DNA of 64,000 nucleotides. Source: Thozetella sp. PMI_491. Taxonomy: Eukaryota > Ascomycota > Sordariomycetes > Chaetosphaeriales > Chaetosphaeriaceae. The stretch covers positions 1,364,001 to 1,428,000 of the forward strand of contig MU270022.1 in NCBI GenBank assembly GCA_021432635.1, given 5' to 3'. The notes beneath the pieces were generated by a model. That model saw only the letters and a list, made by a program, of their open reading frames with translations, was not told where the DNA came from and made no database searches. Of the stretch, positions 10,519-20,851 are shown in pieces; position 1 is the stretch's first letter; every line of letters starts with the position of its first letter. A program made the position numbers and the translations under genes.

Positions 10519-12174
10519 ATGACTTCGACAGACGTCGGCGGAAGCCGACACGGCATCCCTGACGTGGTGATGCAGCACATCGACAAGTACGTTGACTCGC
10601 TGGCCCCGCAGATCCAGCCGCGCATCGCGTCCGAGCTCGACGTGTTCCAGCAGAAGACCATCGATAGCCTCGAGGACCAGGTCGTCGATGCCTTCCGCTC
10701 TCTATTTAACCGTGACAAGGACCACCGCCCGGGCGACCCACGAAACCTAGACGACTCACCCCCGGACTCCTATGGCGGCCAGTCGCTTCCGTTCGCCGAA
10801 GAAATCGCCCAGCTGACACGCAGCTTCGCCAAGGTCACTGACGAGGCAGGCGACGACTTGCGTGAGATCTTTGACCTCACTGAGGGTCGCAGCAGAGGCG
10901 GAGACTCCCAATCGCGCGGTATCGACAGCGGGGATTCCTTCTCTCGCGGTGCTAGGGGCTTCCTCTCGGCCGCCGTCGATGCCGTACAGGATCACCTGGA
11001 TCGTAAAAATGACCGTCCTGGCGGCGGCGGTGGCGGAGGCTTCGAGCTTGACGGGCTGCTTGGTGTGCTGAGCAACACTGTTAAGGATGCCGCGCGCAAC
11101 CCGGAAGAAAAGGCACGCGTCATAAGCCCCGAGATCAAAGAGAAGGTTGCCGCGAAGCTTCGGGAACAGCACGCCCCCATCGCGGAGCAGTTCACTCGCA
11201 TCGCCCTGGACCACATCAAAAAGTGGCTGCGCGGCAATACGAGCACACGGGACCTCGGCGACGGTGTGAAGGGCGAGATCGAGGATCAGGTCAAGGACCT
11301 TGTCAAAGGAATCGGGGGTCTCTTCGGGCACAAGAAATCCAGCGGAGAGGGGAGCGCGAGGGGTTTCGGCGATGGTGACCGGGACGAGGGCGGCAGCAGC
11401 GGCGGCGGTGGCGGCTTCTCCAAGATGATCAGCGACAAGCTTAGCACTGGTCTTGCCCGAGTTCACCGTGAGGTGCGTCTCGAGTTCCGCACCGTACTGG
11501 GCGGCATCGAGAAGCTCCTATTCGAGCTGCTACCGGACGAGTTCCAGCGACCACTGGAGAAGATCCTCGGCGGGAATCCTTTCGACCCACAGCTTGACCG
11601 CGACGGCGAGGGGCAGTCGGAGCGGGGTATAGGGAGCGATATAAAGCGCAAGCTCGTCGACAAGATTCGCGGCCTCGTGCGAAAAGTGCAAGAGACGCTC
11701 CGCCAGAGCATTCTGGCCGTGGTCAACGGCGGCCACCGCAAGCTGGAGCGCGAGAGCTGGTCTTTTGTGCAAAACATGGTACAGGAAAAGGTTCAGAAAT
11801 ACCTTCCCAACGTGCGCATCTCTGTGCCGGACGACATAGGCAATGAGGGCGTCAGCGTGAACATGCCGACGGTGCAGCTTGGGGGTGGCCACCAGCCCGT
11901 GCCCCCTGTCTCGGGCGCCTACGCTCCTCCTCCTTCCGACCAACAATATAGTGGTCAGGCTCCTTCCTCACATGGATACAGCTCCGGGCAGCACCAGCAG
12001 CCTTATCAACAGCCTTATCAACAGCCTTATCAGCAGTCTTCCCAGCCACCCTATCAGCAAGACTACCAACAGTCTCACCAGCAACAGGGTTACGAGCAGG
12101 GATACCAGCAGGGCCACCAGTATTCGCAGCAGCCCTACCAACCACCACAGGACTATCGGCCTAACCAATACTAG
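10519..12174 (+). CDS. uncharacterised protein with Tyr/Gln/Pro-repeat tail
   Basis: Single-exon gene, 551 aa. The frame is open 33 nt further upstream, but ATG 10519 (gccgccATGa) has the better start context. I do not recognise a named domain. Residues 1-60 are predicted helical (DVVMQHIDKYVDSLAPQI). Long charged amphipathic segments (about 90-400) are broken by Gly-rich linkers: seven Gly near residue 170 and another run near 305. The last 85 residues are low-complexity, rich in Tyr, Gln, Pro and Ser, with repeats of the PYQQ type. No signal peptide or membrane segment is present. The tail is prion-like in composition and may drive self-association. Conserved proteins of similar layout exist in ascomycetes without assigned function, as I recall. 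Function is therefore left open. Confidence 0.75.
   Translation: MTSTDVGGSRHGIPDVVMQHIDKYVDSLAPQIQPRIASELDVFQQKTIDSLEDQVVDAFRSLFNRDKDHRPGDPRNLDDSPPDSYGGQSLPFAEEIAQLTRSFAKVTDEAGDDLREIFDLTEGRSRGGDSQSRGIDSGDSFSRGARGFLSAAVDAVQDHLDRKNDRPGGGGGGGFELDGLLGVLSNTVKDAARNPEEKARVISPEIKEKVAAKLREQHAPIAEQFTRIALDHIKKWLRGNTSTRDLGDGVKGEIEDQVKDLVKGIGGLFGHKKSSGEGSARGFGDGDRDEGGSSGGGGGFSKMISDKLSTGLARVHREVRLEFRTVLGGIEKLLFELLPDEFQRPLEKILGGNPFDPQLDRDGEGQSERGIGSDIKRKLVDKIRGLVRKVQETLRQSILAVVNGGHRKLERESWSFVQNMVQEKVQKYLPNVRISVPDDIGNEGVSVNMPTVQLGGGHQPVPPVSGAYAPPPSDQQYSGQAPSSHGYSSGQHQQPYQQPYQQPYQQSSQPPYQQDYQQSHQQQGYEQGYQQGHQYSQQPYQPPQDYRPNQY
11998..12033 (+). repeat. 12-bp coding tandem repeat (Gln-Pro-Tyr-Gln)
   Basis: Three consecutive copies of a 12-bp unit, cag cct tat caa, inside the C-terminal coding region of the preceding gene; the third copy ends in cag. 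Imperfect copies continue downstream to about 12165. The unit length is a multiple of three, so copy-number change would keep the frame. Confidence 0.85.
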
Positions 12175-12459
12175 TCATGCCATGCATGGTTACTCAACCG
12201 GCCGTTCAAGACTAAAAGTCCACTAGGGATTCTGGGAAATTAAAAAGCCAGGCGTGAGCAAGAAACAAGGCTTCAGGAAGTGTCTGGCCCCCTCTGGGAG
12301 GCAAAATACCCCCGGACAGCCCATACTATTCAGATAGGAGAAGTAAACAGCGCTTGTGCATGTAATCATGAAATCGTAGGCGAATCTGAACACGTCCAAA
12401 GTATCGTGACCACGACAGAGATTATATGCGATTCAATTCATCTTCAACGCTCATAAAGC
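12175..12459. other. convergent 3' spacer
   Basis: A 285-bp stretch between the convergent ends of the repeat-tail gene (+) and the DUF6536 gene (-). It should hold both 3' UTRs. No gene or repeat seen. Confidence 0.6.
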
Positions 12460-15037
12460 TCAGTTCTCTTTGCAGCTACTACTGGACCTCTGTAGGATCT
12501 CGCTGCTAAAGATGTAAGCCTGGCCCAGTTCCGGGGTTTCAACACCATCTTCGATGCATCCAAAACCAAGATGTTTAAGGTTTGAGCGTGATCGTAGACT
12601 TGAAATGTTTCCAGCTCCCCATCTCAGTCTTCTCCTGGACAGGAGCTTTCTGTAATCTTTCTCTGAACTACCCGGTCCACTGAGGTGTTTCTTTCGGGAT
12701 ATTTCGACTGGGCTGTCTTTAGCTCGATGGCGGGGCAAGACTTGGCAGCATACGGCAATGGCCATTGAGTTGCTCCCAACTAGAGGCATTCTCCCAGGAA
12801 TTTGACGCGTTGAAAGCGCATTGAATAGCACAAAGACGGCGAGCCAACTGAACATAAAAATTAGGAAAGGGGCCCGCGAGTAAGCGACTCCCATGACCGC
12901 GTCGTCCGTAAGGTTGAGATTTGACAAGACAAAAGTTCTCCCATCATTCTGGATGTACCCTGTTGCCACCCAGGCCCCGTTAGCGCCGAATAAGATGGTT
13001 TCTCAAGGGCCAGGTCACGTACCTCCTTCGGATATAACCATATATATGGCCTGGGAAACAAGCCAGTGAAAGAAGATGCTCAGTGCCGTGAGCGGGATGG
13101 CGTATTTGCAAGGCATGTCGAAGAAGTATGGAGACACTTGGTCACCTGCCGGGTTGGTCACGCGGAGCGGCCGAGGAGAGATACTGAAATGCGCCCATTC
13201 CTCGGCCACGGCGGTCCTAGTCACAGAGGTGGTATATTGGACATAGATCAGCGAGATAAGGACTTGGGGAATATTGGCGAGCAGAATCGAGCCCAGAAAC
13301 CCGTGTTGCGAACCTGAGAGCCAGCTGTGAAGTGGCGTTTGCTCAAAATCGCCAAACCTATGTACACGATCGTAATTAGAATGCACGGCCGGCAAAAGGT
13401 ATTTGGTATATGGGTACTAACCCACCGTCCCGCGGTGTGTCCATGCTCTTGGCAGAGGTCTTGTCGACGTCCATGAAAGCCAGGTTTCCAATAACAGTTT
13501 CGGTGAGTAGAAAGAGAATCCAAATTATTAACCAGCCTCCCGGTGTGCTAGTTTCATCAAAGCTCAAATACCGCTTTCGTTTCCAGGCTACCACGTTGGA
13601 GTAGTCAAAGTCGCCAGCTGGCGCTGCCAGGGGTGAGTAATTGCAAAGCACCTCTGGCGGTTGTAAAACGCCGTCGAGAGCTATCCGAGGGCAAGAAGTG
13701 GTCCTTGAACGCCCTTTAGACACCTTGTAATACAGCTCTCGCAAGGACTTCGTGCTGCTCCAGCCAGTGGTGTGCTTCTGCGGCTTTGGGCAATACAAAG
13801 CTTCTGGGAGGTCCTTGGCGGCACTACCACGTTGCTTAACATGCTCGCGGGTGCTTTCAATACGTCTGATGACCAACTCGGGGTAGACCAGGAATGACTC
13901 TATTGCATCGCCTAGGGTGATCAGAGGGTTGTGAACTCGAAGATCCCACAGGCTCAGAAGGCAGAGAATGACGTTGAGTAGGACGCAGATTGTCGTAGTC
14001 AGGAGGATAAGGTTTGATGCCCCAACTTTGCAGGTCCCAATCTCCGACATGCAGTAGCGAACTTGAAGTTCGTTGTATCCCATATCGAGCCCATCTGGTG
14101 CTGGAGCGCTAGAGTTGTGGTAGAAATGAATAGTCCAGCTGTCGTCCATCGACCTCCCTTCTGAGATAGTCATCGGCTCGCAAGATGATGCACATTTACC
14201 AAGAGACTTCACATTCGTATGCATGGAGCAGTGAGACGAGTTCCACAAGCTGTTCGTCCTGTCCGAAAGGCTGGCACTGTCTTTAACATCCCGATATACA
14301 GTCGCGGGTATCCAACCGTCTGTCGAGTTCTGGTTCCCAGTGTCCACCACGACAACTACATCTTGAAACCACTTTCGGCCACTGCAAGAGAAATGGGCTA
14401 GACGACAATCCTCGGGGCTAAGCTGCTGCCACTCTTTGGCGCTCGAAGATGCTCTCTGGATGATATCCGTCAGATTTGACGTGGCGTCAATTGCTTTTGT
14501 AATTGGCGGTCCAGGCAGGCTCGCTCCAGGAAGGTAGTAGGATCCATTATTGACGAAAGCTTCGCTAGCGATTGTGTAGTTAAAGTCTGAGCCAAGGTAG
14601 CTGGTCATGAATATGACGCTGTTCAAGAATAAATGGATCGGGAGCGAGCTAATTACGAAGAAAGCCCAGAGGAGTTTCTTCGAAGTCGACACGGCGCGGA
14701 AGTTCCTCGTGGATATAGTGCCAATATCAAGCCAGTGGCCACAACGATGCGCACGATCGATCTCCCTACGTGTTGGCGACAGTAAAACTTTCATAAAGTA
14801 ATTGGAAGATGTAAGCACTCCGGTCGAGAGAATGTTGATCACCAAGTGTAGCACCGTGTTCAGTCGTGACGCTGCATCGCAGGGTCCCTGGTAAAATATG
14901 AAGGCACTGTTTACCGCACCTGACTTCCCGATGCAGAATCCAAGAAGCACCAGCATCAAGACCAGCAGACAGGAGGTGATCGCTGTATTAATGACCGCCG
15001 TCGCTCTCCATGTGGAGAGCCTGGTGCTCAAACCCAT
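12460..15037 (-). CDS. DUF6536 multi-pass membrane protein
   Basis: Exons 15037..13422, 13357..13023 and 12959..12460 give 816 aa. Introns of 64 bp (GTTAGT...TAG) and 63 bp (GTACGT, GCTAAC, CAG) both keep phase. The N-terminal DUF6536 region (about 8-160) shows the family order: TWRATAVIN, a first membrane helix, an FYQGPCDAAS-like motif, LHLVINILSTGVLTSSNYFM and RREIDRAHRCGHWLDIG. A long lumenal or extracellular section with sequons follows, then helices around 340 and 490. Exon 2 carries the conserved LLANIPQVLISLIYVQYT segment and PYFFDMPCKYAIPL. Exon 3 ends with a helix and the RMPLVGSNSMAIAVCC motif typical of the family C terminus. Function of the family is unknown. A perfect inverted repeat overlaps the start codon (see separate entry). 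Confidence 0.88.
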
Positions 15038-15058
15038 AGCTGAACGAGGCTATGGGTT
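15031..15058 (-). promoter_or_regulatory. perfect 10-bp inverted repeat over the DUF6536 start codon
   Basis: Arms 15031..15040 (aacccatagc) and 15049..15058 (gctatgggtt) are exact reverse complements separated by 8 nt. The start codon of the minus-strand gene (15037..15035) lies inside one arm, so the mRNA could fold a 10-bp stem that buries the AUG. A translational effect is inferred; it could also be a protein-binding palindrome. Confidence 0.5.
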
Positions 15059-16219
15059 CCTCCACATTGTTGTTGTTTGTCTCTGCATAGTTGATGTTTT
15101 CGGAAAGGTCAGTCTTTGCCCCGAACTCTGTGATGGTAAGGACCTGTGGAGGGGTTCAGTAGCCGAACGGCACAGCCACCGGCCCGGGTCATCCTTCCCG
15201 CGTAGGTATTACCGAGCATATGATCGCCTGTGGTAGCCCGCGTGGTAAAGCTAGATGAATATATTACCCGGGCGTAGGCGACCGGCTAGCACCTGAATTA
15301 ATTAGAGATCGCTTGGCGCTATTAACTAGATATTTACCTCTTCCTCGCCTGAACTAAGTCCTTTCGGAGGGCCCCAAGACGCTAGAGACCCCGCAGAGTA
15401 AACCGCTCTCTTCTCCAACCGGTATCTAACTCGGAGTCGAGCTAACTAGCGAACACATGATGCAGCTGCCTCTAGTTAATGATGTCTAGAACGACTTTGA
15501 GAAAATCCTAGGCGTCAAGAATCAATAAAGGGTTTCCTCCCGGCTAATTCACCGTCAATCACGACTTGTATGATCAATTTCCCAGCTATCCGCATGTCCA
15601 CCGGCGAGAGCAGGGTCAGTAGCGTCAGATTTAAGCGCGTGTAACTAGGAATCCGGGGGAGGGGGGCATCGAAAAGGTTCTCTATCACTACGTTTCTCCT
15701 ATACTACGTACTATTTGTGGTTAGGTATAAAGCGCCTCTTTGCTGGGTCGAATGTATCCCAGGAACGTCCCGTGATAGCCGGCGCTAAAAGAGTCTGTGG
15801 TGAAAGTATCGAGTTTTGCGCATACCCTGAGGCTGTCCTTAGGGAAAGCGAGCAGAGGGACTTCCATGAGAGGCATGAATACTGAACGTAAGCTCCATCC
15901 ACAGAGATGTGGCGCATAGGTTTGATACAAGCCTTTTAGCACGAAATTGATGTATAGGCGGAATTCTCCTCGGGGCCCAACTAGTGTCTCGGACGAGCCC
16001 GGTGCTGAATGGAGAAAGCCGGCTGTACCGGAGTTATGGTACCTGGCAGCTCTGTTCCGCGGAGAAAATGTATACCACAGACAAAAGAGGGCACATGTGG
16101 GAGATATAAATACCGTAAAGCCTCAGCTTGGCAATGTCGATCTTGAAAAAGCTAAGATTATCCATTCACTTACACCAACACAAGCTTTCGCATTTTAGAA
16201 ATACCGAATTTAAGCAACT
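15059..16219. other. divergent intergenic spacer
   Basis: Lies between the DUF6536 gene (-) and the isochorismatase-fold gene (+), so it carries both promoters. A TATA-like site is annotated separately at 16105. Short frames here have no family features. No repeats or RNA genes seen. Confidence 0.5.
16105..16112 (+). promoter_or_regulatory. TATA-like box
   Basis: TATAAATA lies 108 bp upstream of the ATG at 16220, a usual distance for a fungal core promoter with a short 5' leader. No other strong TATA match occurs between it and the ATG. Confidence 0.5.
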
Positions 16220-16912
16220 ATGTCGTCTCCATTCTTTGTGCCTGTGGATCTCGGCCACACAGCTCTGCTCCTTTCCGATGTGCAGACGCAAATCCTAAGG
16301 CGATTTTCACCCGAAACACAGGATACATATCTCAGCTCAGTGAAGACTATCCTCGAATTTTTCCGCGCCGAGATTGCGAAGCGTCTTTCGGACAAAGAGA
16401 CAGCATCAAGCAGCGCGCCCTACGACGGCGTTCCCCTTATCATCCACCACACCCTTCCATTCAATATCAACTCCAATGCGTTTATCTCGCCCTACAACAA
16501 ACTCGCGAAGTGGGTGAAACAGCTCGAGGCTGCAGGGCACTTTGCAGGGGCGCCTTCTGACCCGCATCATCCTAACTACGACATCCCAGAGTCGATTGTG
16601 CCGCCTAGCGGCTGGGGTGGGAAGGATGAAATAGTATTGGGAAAGCTCCAGCCCAGCTGCTTCGGCTCCTCCGACTTGCTGGCTTATCTGCGTGGTCGAG
16701 GCATTCGGCACGTCGTGTTGGTCGGCTTGACGACGATGGGAAGCGTCCTCGGCTCTGCCAGAGCTGGTGCAGATCTTGATTTCCACATGATCTGCGTGGA
16801 GGAAGGGATCATCGACGATGATCCGGAGGTGCATCAGTTCTTGATGACAAGAGTATTGCCGAAATTCGTGGATGTTGTCAAGATGGAGGATGTAATTAGA
16901 CTTTCACGATGA
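16220..16912 (+). CDS. isochorismatase-fold cysteine-hydrolase-like protein, no catalytic Cys
   Basis: Single exon, 230 aa. The fold belongs to the isochorismatase/nicotinamidase-like hydrolases, which use an Asp-Lys-Cys triad. Visible here are Asp20 (LLLSDVQTQ) and Lys142 (VLGKLQPSCF). At the position of the nucleophilic Cys the sequence reads GLTTMGSVLGSAR, so Gly174 replaces Cys. The subfamily's tail (ADLDF..., then D-PEVHQFLMTRVLP) is intact, so the fold should be whole. Compared with the paralogue at 45662, it has an insertion of about 40 residues (about 60-130), including HHTLPFNINSN and SDPHHPNYDIPE. The Gly form is seen in other members of this subfamily, as I recall, so it may be a different activity rather than decay. 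Substrate unknown. Confidence 0.88.
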   Translation: MSSPFFVPVDLGHTALLLSDVQTQILRRFSPETQDTYLSSVKTILEFFRAEIAKRLSDKETASSSAPYDGVPLIIHHTLPFNINSNAFISPYNKLAKWVKQLEAAGHFAGAPSDPHHPNYDIPESIVPPSGWGGKDEIVLGKLQPSCFGSSDLLAYLRGRGIRHVVLVGLTTMGSVLGSARAGADLDFHMICVEEGIIDDDPEVHQFLMTRVLPKFVDVVKMEDVIRLSR

Positions 16913-17825
16913 ACTATTTCGCGAAGTAGTTCCGTGGGACACTCACCGGCTATTAAGACTATTGCAATTCATTCGATATAGACTAAAACAACTCAAGGAT
17001 AGACACGATGGTAATGGATTTGATATAGAATCTGCACTTCATCTGCCTCGCCATCGCGGCCTAGACATGAACCGATATTGTTGGTTTGGCTATTCTGCAT
17101 CGGACAGTCCCGGGTGTTTCTGTCACCGAAGTACTCAGCCGTGCAACGGTGGTAATGAGACATGGCGACCACATGGACACATTGGTTGAGTGATGCGGCA
17201 TAATTTAATCGGTTGCATGGAATGTAGCTTGGAACTCTTGTCTGCATACTCTAGTCGGCGATCTATTTAGATGCTTTGTTCTCAAAGTTACTGTTCGCGC
17301 CTATAAATAGTAAATAGATGGGCCCAGAGTGGGAGTTCTTCGTACGGATAAAGGAGGCGATAACCCTAATTCACCCGGTCCAGAAGCGCGGTCGCTTCTC
17401 TGGGGCGCCTTAGCGGCTTCTAGCGCAAACGAACGTCACCATGTAAAGAAGACTGGCTTTGCTCGGCAAATCGGCAGTCAATAGAGTTACGGAGGATAGT
17501 GGTGGCACGATCGTACCAAATGCTACCACGTTCAGCTATCAGCCGCATGTTCCACTGGGCACGACATAGAGTTACGGGGCCGATATTTTATCCCTGTCAC
17601 AGCTAATATGTCTTTAGCCGCCCCAGATTCGTATTTATTCCTCGTTCTCCTTTTCTCTGTAGTTGCCTAAAGTTCCCAACGCGCACCCCGATGCACAAAC
17701 CACTGCTTATATCACTGCACGATCTTTCGACCCAACGTCTCCATCCACTCCTAATATTCTGACATTATAGGAGCCGATTCCAGGAGTATCTAAAACCAAT
17801 CACGGCAAGCTCACGAGCAGACAGC
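16913..17825. other. intergenic, nothing recognised
   Basis: Co-directional spacer. Overlapping short frames at 16962..17247 on both strands show no motif. No repeats or structural RNA were recognised. Confidence 0.5.
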
Positions 17826-18431
17826 ATGAGGAGTTTGTACTGGCCTGGTTCTTTGGCATGGCTACTTTTCGACGTGTAAGGGACTCCAGTATCGATAGTG
17901 TAGAAAAGTGAGCTAAAGGAATTCTACAGAGCAATAGCTACGCCTCCCGCCTGTCCAACCTGCTACACTATTACGAGGGTGGTAGTCCCTCCATGCCTGC
18001 CCCCTATGTGCACCGGGCCATCTGCTCCCCTTGACACGGCCTGCTCTGTAACGATCCCCGCAGAGATTACCATCACGACTACAATGCCCGGCCTCAACCC
18101 TGGGTGCCCAACAACTCCGACAGCATTCAGCTATATCGGCTGTCCATCGGCACCCCCGTGTAACCAACAGGCCTGCCGGCTAGTGACCGACGAGGCAGGA
18201 ACTGTCGTCGGCACAGCCTGTAGCAACATTCAGTGCCAGACTGTCACCCAAGGGACCCGAACGGTGTTTGTGACAGAGAGTGGCCTCCCGCTGAAATGCA
18301 GGCCAACTTTGAACACAGAGACCACGAGTACAACCTCAAAGACTCCGACCACAAGCCCGCCGAGCCCACCGTCGCCGCCCCCACCCCCAACCTTGAGCCC
18401 CGTTAGACCTCCTGGTTGCGGCCCGGCTTAG
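17826..18431 (+). CDS. small secreted Cys/Pro/Thr-rich protein
   Basis: Not a recognised family. Exons 17826..17875 and 17930..18431 give 183 aa. The 54-bp intron has donor GTAAGG, a GCTAAA branch and acceptor CTACAG, and is phase 2. The first exon supplies only the signal peptide (MRSLYWPGSLAWLLFDV), and splicing continues it with AIA, a likely cleavage site. The mature part has about 13 cysteines, many as CPxC, PPC and PxC pairs (PPACPTC, PPCLPPMC, GCPSAPPCNQQAC). It ends in a Thr/Ser/Pro tail with runs of PPSPP and PPPPP, usual for O-glycosylated wall or secreted proteins. The first exon is too short for ordinary ORF calling, and the second has no early ATG. It faces the PAN/apple-like gene at 18725 across about 290 bp. 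An effector or adhesin role is speculative. Confidence 0.75.
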
Positions 18432-18724
18432 TGCCGCTCAGCTGATGACCATTTGGTTAGACCCAGTTTATGAATTTCTCATTGGCCTTTGTCAGGGTAT
18501 GAACATGTGCAATGAGAGTCTAGCTTAACCTTTTGTTGGAAGAAGTGAGCTAAGATGCGGAACCCTGCGGATTTAGTAAGATTTCTATATTGAAATGCTG
18601 CATCTGGTGCTTCTATCGAGGTCTCGGAATATATATGCCACCTCTTGTCTAGTATTCCTTGTAAGAGCCATGCTGTCCTGAACTCCGATGCTAATTTCCA
18701 GTATTATTCTGCTATTATCTCCCC

Positions 18725-19419
18725 TCAGTTGAGCCTCACGATGAAATTTGCATCGGTACGGTAGGTAGGGGCTGTAAGGTTGAGAGCCGTTTTCATCCAA
18801 CACTTCGAATCGCCCGTGGCAAATGTGGCACCAGTGCACAGTGCACGTCCCCTGCAGTTTCTCATGCAATCATAAATGTCGTTTACGGGCGTATTTTTGA
18901 TGTCAGTCGCAGTATCATTCCCTGTGTAATCGCGCCCGCACAAGACCATGAAAGTTGTGCCAGAATCGGAAAGTGTGTAGGTAGTTCCATGGGACGAGGG
19001 GCACGAAATACTAGATGAAGAGCTAAGATCGGGCGTCAGTTAGCGAGCCGCGGAGGCTCGATAGGTCGGATTTTGCTTCGACGAGCTTACCTGGAAATTG
19101 ATCCATCGGAATGTCCCTTCAGCGCGACACCGGCACCGATACCAATTCCCAAAAAGACGAGGCAGCCGACCGCGAATATAGCCACGAGTATCCAGAAAAG
19201 TCTCCGTGGCAAGGCTCTGATGGCACTTTTGGGCTTGGGCAAGGGTTTGGGCGAGGGTTTGGGCGAGGGGAGAGGGTTTGAATGCCTAGAATGGAAACCC
19301 CCGTGCTCATCCGCCTGCTCTGGCTTGATATTCCATGGTTCTAATCCTCTCGAAAGCTCGGGGAAATCCGTCCTTGTGACCTCCGGGTAGGCTGTATAGG
19401 CATAGTGTTGGTGCGCCAT
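18725..19419 (-). CDS. membrane-anchored protein with PAN/apple-like domain
   Basis: Exons 19419..19091 and 19022..18725 give 208 aa. The donor is GTAAGC at 19090, with GCTAACTGAC as branch. Two in-frame acceptors 12 nt apart (exon start 19022 or 19010) both fit; the second gives 204 aa and removes four residues. The N terminus is a cytosolic tail (about 1-70) with PSPKPSPKPLPKPK repeats. One membrane helix follows (about 73-97: RRLFWILVAIFAVGCLVFLGIGIGAG). The outer part begins SCPSSHGTTYTLSDSGT and contains an apple/PAN-like pattern: VLCGRDYTGND, DIYDCMRNC, CTGATF, CWMKTAL. PAN/apple folds bind proteins or sugars. The topology (type II-like, no signal peptide) is inferred. It lies tail to tail with the secreted Cys-rich gene. 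Confidence 0.8.
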
Positions 19420-20851
19420 GTCGACTTAGCAGAAGCAGTTCACGGAAGAAGCTAGGAGTGGGAACCACGGGGGGGGACCTACGTCTTTACATAAACCAGC
19501 CAAGAACAGGTAAGCGAAGGATTTGCCGCGCGGGTCCATGCGAGGCCGTATTCCGGCACGGAAGGTACTCGAACTTTGTATTACTGTTTGAATACTGATT
19601 GAGGCGATGTACACGGCCTCGCACAACCGGGGTTGCTTACTGCCTTAACTTAGACAAGCAGCATATACGGGAGCGGCCGCATGTTTAGGTCCCAAGCTCC
19701 TGGGCCCCCAACCACACAGCCGCAATCCTGGGCTTGGTATTCCACGGCTATAGGACATCCGATATCTTGGCAAAAATCTGACCTGACGACACCCCGGTTA
19801 TTATGGATTCATGGCTAAATTCTCTGGCGCTTGCAATTATAGAAACAATACGGATAACAATTCCGGCACTCAGCTTACCGCAAACACAAGGTTGTAGAGC
19901 CGTATATGTCAGCCAAAATACCTACCTACCTATCCTTCTGGTGGGTCATCCGACAAAATCCATGTGTCTTAAGCGATTGATTCTGTGCTTTAGCACTGAA
20001 CCATATTCGAGGAACGTCCGGTTCAGCTACTCCAACATACTTTTCGTGATTATATGTGCCTACCTTAGATAGCCTTCAAGGATGCATAGAAACGCAGGGC
20101 GAGTAGAATGCAAAATATAGATTGATGGCGGAATGTGTATTACATGGTGGATTTTCCAAGTCAGCAAGAGACGCTCGCACATTCACTACTTACATATGGA
20201 TTTGGCTCCCTAGCTGCATATACAATGGGTAGTGAGACCACAGTGAAACCCGCCATACAAGCTGAAATTCCAAGGTAGGTAGTCAAGGAAGAAAACCAGT
20301 AAACCCAGGTCAAAGTATATTGCATCATTGGACCTAAACGATCTAGGGGCAGCGGAATAACTTTAAGTTTACATAGCGTGACGAGGCAGGGCCATTAATC
20401 AGCCAATACTTATAGCAAAGTCCAAGCTCTGGCATGCTCCAAAGCAGGATAGCATACGAAATACCCTGGAGGGTCACCTAAATTGGCCAATTGTGTCCTA
20501 GAGTCCTCGAGGAAAGCAGCACACCATATCCACAAAAGGGTTAGGTCCATTTCATTCATGTCGATTACCCTGCGATCTAATTAATCGCACCACTACTCGT
20601 TCTCTATGAGTCACCCTACGGAGTATATCCATGTGATCTTTACCGCTAACTGGCCGTAACCCCCCACGCTCTGACTCGGATTTGTGGCCTTTTCGCCGTG
20701 GACCAGCGCAGTGGGCTAGCTACCTCATAAAAAAGGGTCACGATGTAGAAGGAGAAGAAAGTGGTCAAAGCTAACTAAGCGCTAATTGCCCGGCATAAAC
20801 CGCCCTCACACCTCCTCTGGCTTAAACCTTGCAGAAAGCAGTACTATTCTT
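19420..20851. other. intergenic, nothing recognised
   Basis: Relatively A/T-rich spacer upstream of both flanking loci. An 89-codon plus frame at 19803..20072 has no motif. Nothing suggests a transposon or RNA gene. Confidence 0.5.
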
